From JACKAQ01 sp965227145 (GTDB taxonomy: Bacteria; Calditrichota; Calditrichia; RBG-13-44-9; J075): 64,000 nt of DNA. Both the position numbers and the translations under genes were made by a program. Positions 61,007 to 64,000 of the stretch are shown piece by piece. The DNA lies in the NCBI GenBank assembly GCA_965227145.1, contig OZ245730.1, positions 2,170,001 through 2,234,000 of the forward strand. The letters run 5' to 3'. Position 1 is the stretch's first letter. Each line of letters begins with the position of its first letter. Below the pieces are notes generated by a model. The model searched no databases. It was given only the letters and a program-made list of their open reading frames with translations, and was not told the DNA's origin.

Positions 61007-61796
61007 CAACGGGAACATCTGTTTGGGCTGATTTTATTAGCATACTTAGTTTGCCGATGCGTTCTTTGGCTTTATCAATATTATTGTCTTCCGGAAATTT
61101 CTCAACCAAAATTGTGAAATAATTTAGCGATTCTTCGTAGCGTTTTAATTTATAAAGAATTTCGCTTTTCCAGTAATATGCATCGGGAGCGAATGTCGTA
61201 TCATAATATTTTTCGAGGAAGATATCGAAATATACCAATGCAGCCTCATTTTCACCCATTTTGCGATAGGTGGTTGCATTCGTGTATAATTTCTTTGCCA
61301 GCTTTCCACGCATTTTTTGGATGAGTTCCTCACCGTTTGCGGTTAATTCATGTTCCGGGTGTTCTTCCGCAAACGTTTGAAATGAGCGAATCGCCTTTTT
61401 TGTATATTCCTGATCCAGCTCCGGGCGTGACGACATATTGTAAAAAGATAATCCGGTTTTGAACTGTGCCAAAACAGCGTAAGTGCTTTGCGGATAATCA
61501 TTTATCAGCTTCTGATATTCCGATACGGCAATCAGATATTCTTTTTGTTTGAAGTGGGATTCAGCGAGATAGTATTGTGCATCATCAACAACCGGATCAT
61601 TACTAAAACGAAGTGTGATTACCGTAAATTCGGTGATTGCATCCAGATAATCGCCTTTGTCGAATTTTGCTTTTGCATACTCAAAATATGCGTCGGCATT
61701 CATTTCCTTTTTTTTCATTCCATTACCGCCACAGGCAGCAAAAAATGACAGAACCAGAAAATAGAAAATAGATTTCCAAACACCCTTAAACATCAT
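60987..61796 (-). CDS. bamD: Outer membrane assembly lipoprotein BamD
   Basis: Lipoprotein of the BAM complex that inserts beta-barrels into the outer membrane. The 269-residue protein has a lipobox cysteine near residue 22 (FFAACGGN) and five TPR-like repeats (YFEYAKAKFDKGDYLDAITEF, YYLAESHFKQKEYLIAVSEY and similar). Length and order match BamD. Its ATG overlaps the stop of the preceding gene at 61796 (TAATG). The tail overlaps nadD. Confidence 0.9.
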   Translation of the reverse strand: MMFKGVWKSIFYFLVLSFFAACGGNGMKKKEMNADAYFEYAKAKFDKGDYLDAITEFTVITLRFSNDPVVDDAQYYLAESHFKQKEYLIAVSEYQKLINDYPQSTYAVLAQFKTGLSFYNMSSRPELDQEYTKKAIRSFQTFAEEHPEHELTANGEELIQKMRGKLAKKLYTNATTYRKMGENEAALVYFDIFLEKYYDTTFAPDAYYWKSEILYKLKRYEESLNYFTILVEKFPEDNNIDKAKERIGKLSMLIKSAQTDVPVDEANNN

Positions 61797-62497
61797 TAAT
61801 TATTGCTCCTTAATGTATAAAACGTATAAATCACAAATGAGGTTGCCGCGGTTATTATTGCGGGTTCTATCCAGCGTTTTATAAACGAATTACCGGTTTT
61901 AGTTCCCGTTGTAAATGATAATTCCGGGTTTTCTATCTCATCTGTATCGATGCCGGATAAGTGGTCAGAAAGCGAATTTTCGATACGCCGGCTGACCAGT
62001 AACTGCGCATTTTTATCCAATATTTGCAAATGGTAACGGACTGTAACCGTTCTTTTGAATCGTCGAGAACCGACCAGCCATTTGCGTCCGGACGACCGAT
62101 AGCTGATTTGCGATGTTGCATCAGAAATTCGAATTTGGTAATCCGCTTGTACACTGCTATCGGCGGATGAATAAACGAAATAATTACGATGAACGCAACT
62201 ATCCGTTAACATTTTTGATGTCCATTGATTCATTTCGGATGGATCGACCGGGATGATTTGTAAGCGTGAATGATGATCGATATGTGGGGTAATGCTCTGC
62301 CAAAAGGGTTCAATAATACAACGGGCGACAAGCTGCTCATTGGTTTCGGTTGTTTCCTGACCACTGGCAATGGCGGGAAACACCAGTGTAAATGCAAGTA
62401 ACATTTGAAGTAGATGGGTAGCTAAACTGCTGTTATTAATGAGACTAATGGTTCTGGATTTGAAAGAAATTTGTAAAACGGTATTCATTTGCATCAA
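61796..62497 (-). CDS. Hypothetical exported, C-terminally anchored protein
   Basis: A 233-residue protein with a long signal-like hydrophobic segment (about 28-46, LQMLLAFTLVFPAIASG) and a C-terminal membrane helix (about 212-228, IITAATSFVIYTFYTL). The mature domain has strands such as DYQIRISDATSQISYRSS and TVTVRYHLQILD, reminiscent of LptE/FlgO-like envelope folds but without clear family markers. It overlaps bamD (stop/start TAATG) and the oxidoreductase upstream (4 bp), so it belongs to that operon. An envelope-assembly role next to bamD is an inference. Confidence 0.65.
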   Translation of the reverse strand: MMQMNTVLQISFKSRTISLINNSSLATHLLQMLLAFTLVFPAIASGQETTETNEQLVARCIIEPFWQSITPHIDHHSRLQIIPVDPSEMNQWTSKMLTDSCVHRNYFVYSSADSSVQADYQIRISDATSQISYRSSGRKWLVGSRRFKRTVTVRYHLQILDKNAQLLVSRRIENSLSDHLSGIDTDEIENPELSFTTGTKTGNSFIKRWIEPAIITAATSFVIYTFYTLRSNN

Positions 62498-63537
62498 TCC
62501 TCATCGGATGCGATATAAACCGTTTTCCCGGTTTCCAGAGATTTGTAAACCATATCCATCATTTCCATTACTTTCACAGCTTCGGCTATTCCCGAAACCA
62601 GGTTCTTTTCGCGCCCGGTTAAAAAATTGATGTAGTGTTGAATCTGGTTCTGATACGCCATTTTATACATCGCGCCAGGATATGTTTCATAAAGCGGTGG
62701 TGTAAGCTCCAGCCCTTTGCCATGCAGGTATTTTTCTATTTTGAAAGGGGATATGGTTGCTGTGCCGTCAACACCGGTAATCTCCATTTGGAACCTGTCC
62801 TTTGCCAACGGAAAATACCAGCTTACAGCAAATGAAATGTCAATTTCACCGGCAAATCGTAGATAAACATTTGCAAAATCTTCCACCTGCACGTCAGTTC
62901 TTATTTGGCGGGAAAAAGTTGTCACCGATTCTAGCTTTGGTCGTCCGGTAATCCACCAGCATGTGTCCAACAATTGAACACCCAAGTCAAACAAAACACC
63001 GCCACCCGACATGTTTTTGTTAAAAATCCACGGTTGTTTGATGGATTCCAGACTGGATTGCAGCCACTCTGCACGGATATGCAGAATGTCTCCGAGCGTT
63101 TTGTTTTCCATAAAACCTTTGATTGTACGAAAATCATTCCGGAAACGGGATTGCATACCAATCATAACATGACGATCCGCTTTTTGGCTGGCGTCATAAA
63201 TTTTCTGGGTTTCTTTGGCGTTTCGCGCTGCGGGCCGCTCGATAAACAGATGGACACCATTCCTTAAAGCGATATAAGCCATTGGGAGGTGCATGTTGGT
63301 GGGTGTCAGAATGAATAAAAGATCAATCTCGACTTTACGAAACATCTCTTCAATATCCCGGAAAGTATTGGGGACGTCAAACCGTTTTGAAAGAAAAGCT
63401 GTTTTCCGGTCATCAATATCGCAGAGGGCAACGAGTTGCACACCGGGGATTTTTGCCAGAATCGGAATGTGGATAATTTGGGAAATTCCGCCACACCCGA
63501 CAACACCGACGCGCAATAAGGTGTTTGTTTCTGTCAT
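62494..63537 (-). CDS. Gfo/Idh/MocA family oxidoreductase
   Basis: NAD(P)-dependent oxidoreductase on sugars or related polyols. The 347-residue protein has the N-terminal Rossmann loop RVGVVGCGGISQIIH, with LTPTNMHLP next to the cofactor site. The usual catalytic E-K-P lysine site reads FIERPAARN, where arginine replaces the family lysine, so catalysis may differ or be absent. The C-terminal domain has the DLGVQLLDTCWWITG block. It overlaps the downstream exported protein gene by 4 bp. Substrate unknown. Confidence 0.88.
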   Translation of the reverse strand: MTETNTLLRVGVVGCGGISQIIHIPILAKIPGVQLVALCDIDDRKTAFLSKRFDVPNTFRDIEEMFRKVEIDLLFILTPTNMHLPMAYIALRNGVHLFIERPAARNAKETQKIYDASQKADRHVMIGMQSRFRNDFRTIKGFMENKTLGDILHIRAEWLQSSLESIKQPWIFNKNMSGGGVLFDLGVQLLDTCWWITGRPKLESVTTFSRQIRTDVQVEDFANVYLRFAGEIDISFAVSWYFPLAKDRFQMEITGVDGTATISPFKIEKYLHGKGLELTPPLYETYPGAMYKMAYQNQIQHYINFLTGREKNLVSGIAEAVKVMEMMDMVYKSLETGKTVYIASDED

Positions 63538-63553
63538 GAGCTGAAAACTCCAT

Positions 63554-63592
63554 TAAAAAAAAACCGCACTTTTTAGGGACTAAAAAGGCGGT
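63554..63592 (-). terminator. Rho-independent terminator after the HU/IHF gene
   Basis: On the minus strand ACCGCCTTTTTAG and CTAAAAAGTGCGGT form a near-perfect stem (one unpaired base), followed by a run of nine T. It lies 68 bp after the HU/IHF-like gene, between it and the oxidoreductase gene, so the two are separate transcripts. Confidence 0.9.
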
Positions 63593-63659
63593 AATTTAAT
63601 AAAAATTGGATAAGAAACATTAATTTTTGATTTATTAATAACACAACTAAAAATTAACG

Positions 63660-63974
63660 TTACTTTGAACGTTCCATCGGCTCTTTCAAGATTTCTTTCA
63701 GCAACTTCCCGGGCTTGAAATGGGTTTTCCGCCGTGCTGGAACATAAATAATATCACCGGTTCGCGGATTGCGGGCTTTCGGTTTTGGTTTTGTCTCTTT
63801 AACTTCAAAGACACCGAAATCACGGATCTCTATGCGGATTTCCGGGTCGGCTTCTGCTAAAATTTCACGCAGAGCCTGGAACACAATGTTCACGTACTCT
63901 TCTGTAACGTAAATTTTTTGACCCATTGCCTTTGCGACTCGCTTGGCAACTTCCTTTTTCGTCACAGTCCTCAT
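63660..63974 (-). CDS. HU/IHF family DNA-binding protein
   Basis: Small nucleoid protein that bends DNA. The 104-residue protein has the family pattern: N-terminal helices (TVTKKEVAKRVAKAMGQ), the RIEIRDFGVFEV strand, the arm with KARNPRTGDIIYVPARRK and the C-terminal PGKLLKEIL helix. It is close to IHF-type in length. ATG 63974 has GGAGG about 7 bases upstream. It has its own terminator. Confidence 0.94.
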   Translation of the reverse strand: MRTVTKKEVAKRVAKAMGQKIYVTEEYVNIVFQALREILAEADPEIRIEIRDFGVFEVKETKPKPKARNPRTGDIIYVPARRKTHFKPGKLLKEILKEPMERSK

Positions 63975-64000
63975 CAGGCAACCTCCAAAGACTTTATAAG

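Overview
The window looks like a chromosomal contig from a Gram-negative bacterium of the FCB group, most likely Calditrichota or a close relative. The evidence is a secreted protein with a C-terminal PNPFNPET-type sorting tail (type IX secretion), a large beta-propeller histidine kinase of the two-component regulator propeller class, BamD, lipoproteins with clear lipoboxes, a FecR-type protein, and intergenic DNA filled with short palindromic repeats. The phylum call is an inference from gene style, not a placement.

Layout. 1-8.6 kb: a heptamer tandem repeat, a di-haem peroxidase, an aldo/keto reductase, a serine hydrolase and a few small genes, separated by long repeat-rich non-coding stretches. 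8.7-14.9 kb: an AT-rich block, probably acquired, that carries the most unusual system here. A minus-strand operon encodes a C5-cytosine DNA methyltransferase, an 833-residue protein with a GHKL ATPase at each end (MORC/Hsp90-like at the N-terminus, histidine kinase at the C-terminus), a receiver-domain protein and a small caspase/CHAT-like protein. A convergent vsr mismatch endonuclease gene sits against its 3' end. No restriction nuclease is visible, so the likely output is a protease switched by phosphotransfer.

16.2-31 kb: an envelope/stress island of mostly small genes on the plus strand: a LuxR-type response regulator, OmpA proteins, Thivi_2564-, GlsB-, lmo0937- and sll1863-type small proteins, a lipoprotein resembling clan CD peptidases, a KH protein, a site-2 protease with CBS domains, a HEAT protein and an SPFH protein. 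Several families occur two or three times, and a conserved non-coding element occurs three times, so the island seems to have grown by block duplication.

31-56 kb: a B12/radical SAM protein, sbcDC, a large SNF2 ATPase, a HemW-like radical SAM protein, the propeller kinase, a sigma-region-2/FecR fusion, rfbA, a T9SS-type cargo, a fused polyprenol-kinase-like/DUF92 protein, a degenerate M3-like peptidase and uvrA.

56-64 kb: minus-strand housekeeping genes. Reading from the right edge they are HU/IHF, a Gfo/Idh/MocA oxidoreductase, an exported protein, bamD, nadD, accB, accC, gcvH and two response regulators (one with a degenerate GGDEF domain, one with DUF4388). No rRNA, tRNA, CRISPR array or recognisable insertion sequence was found.
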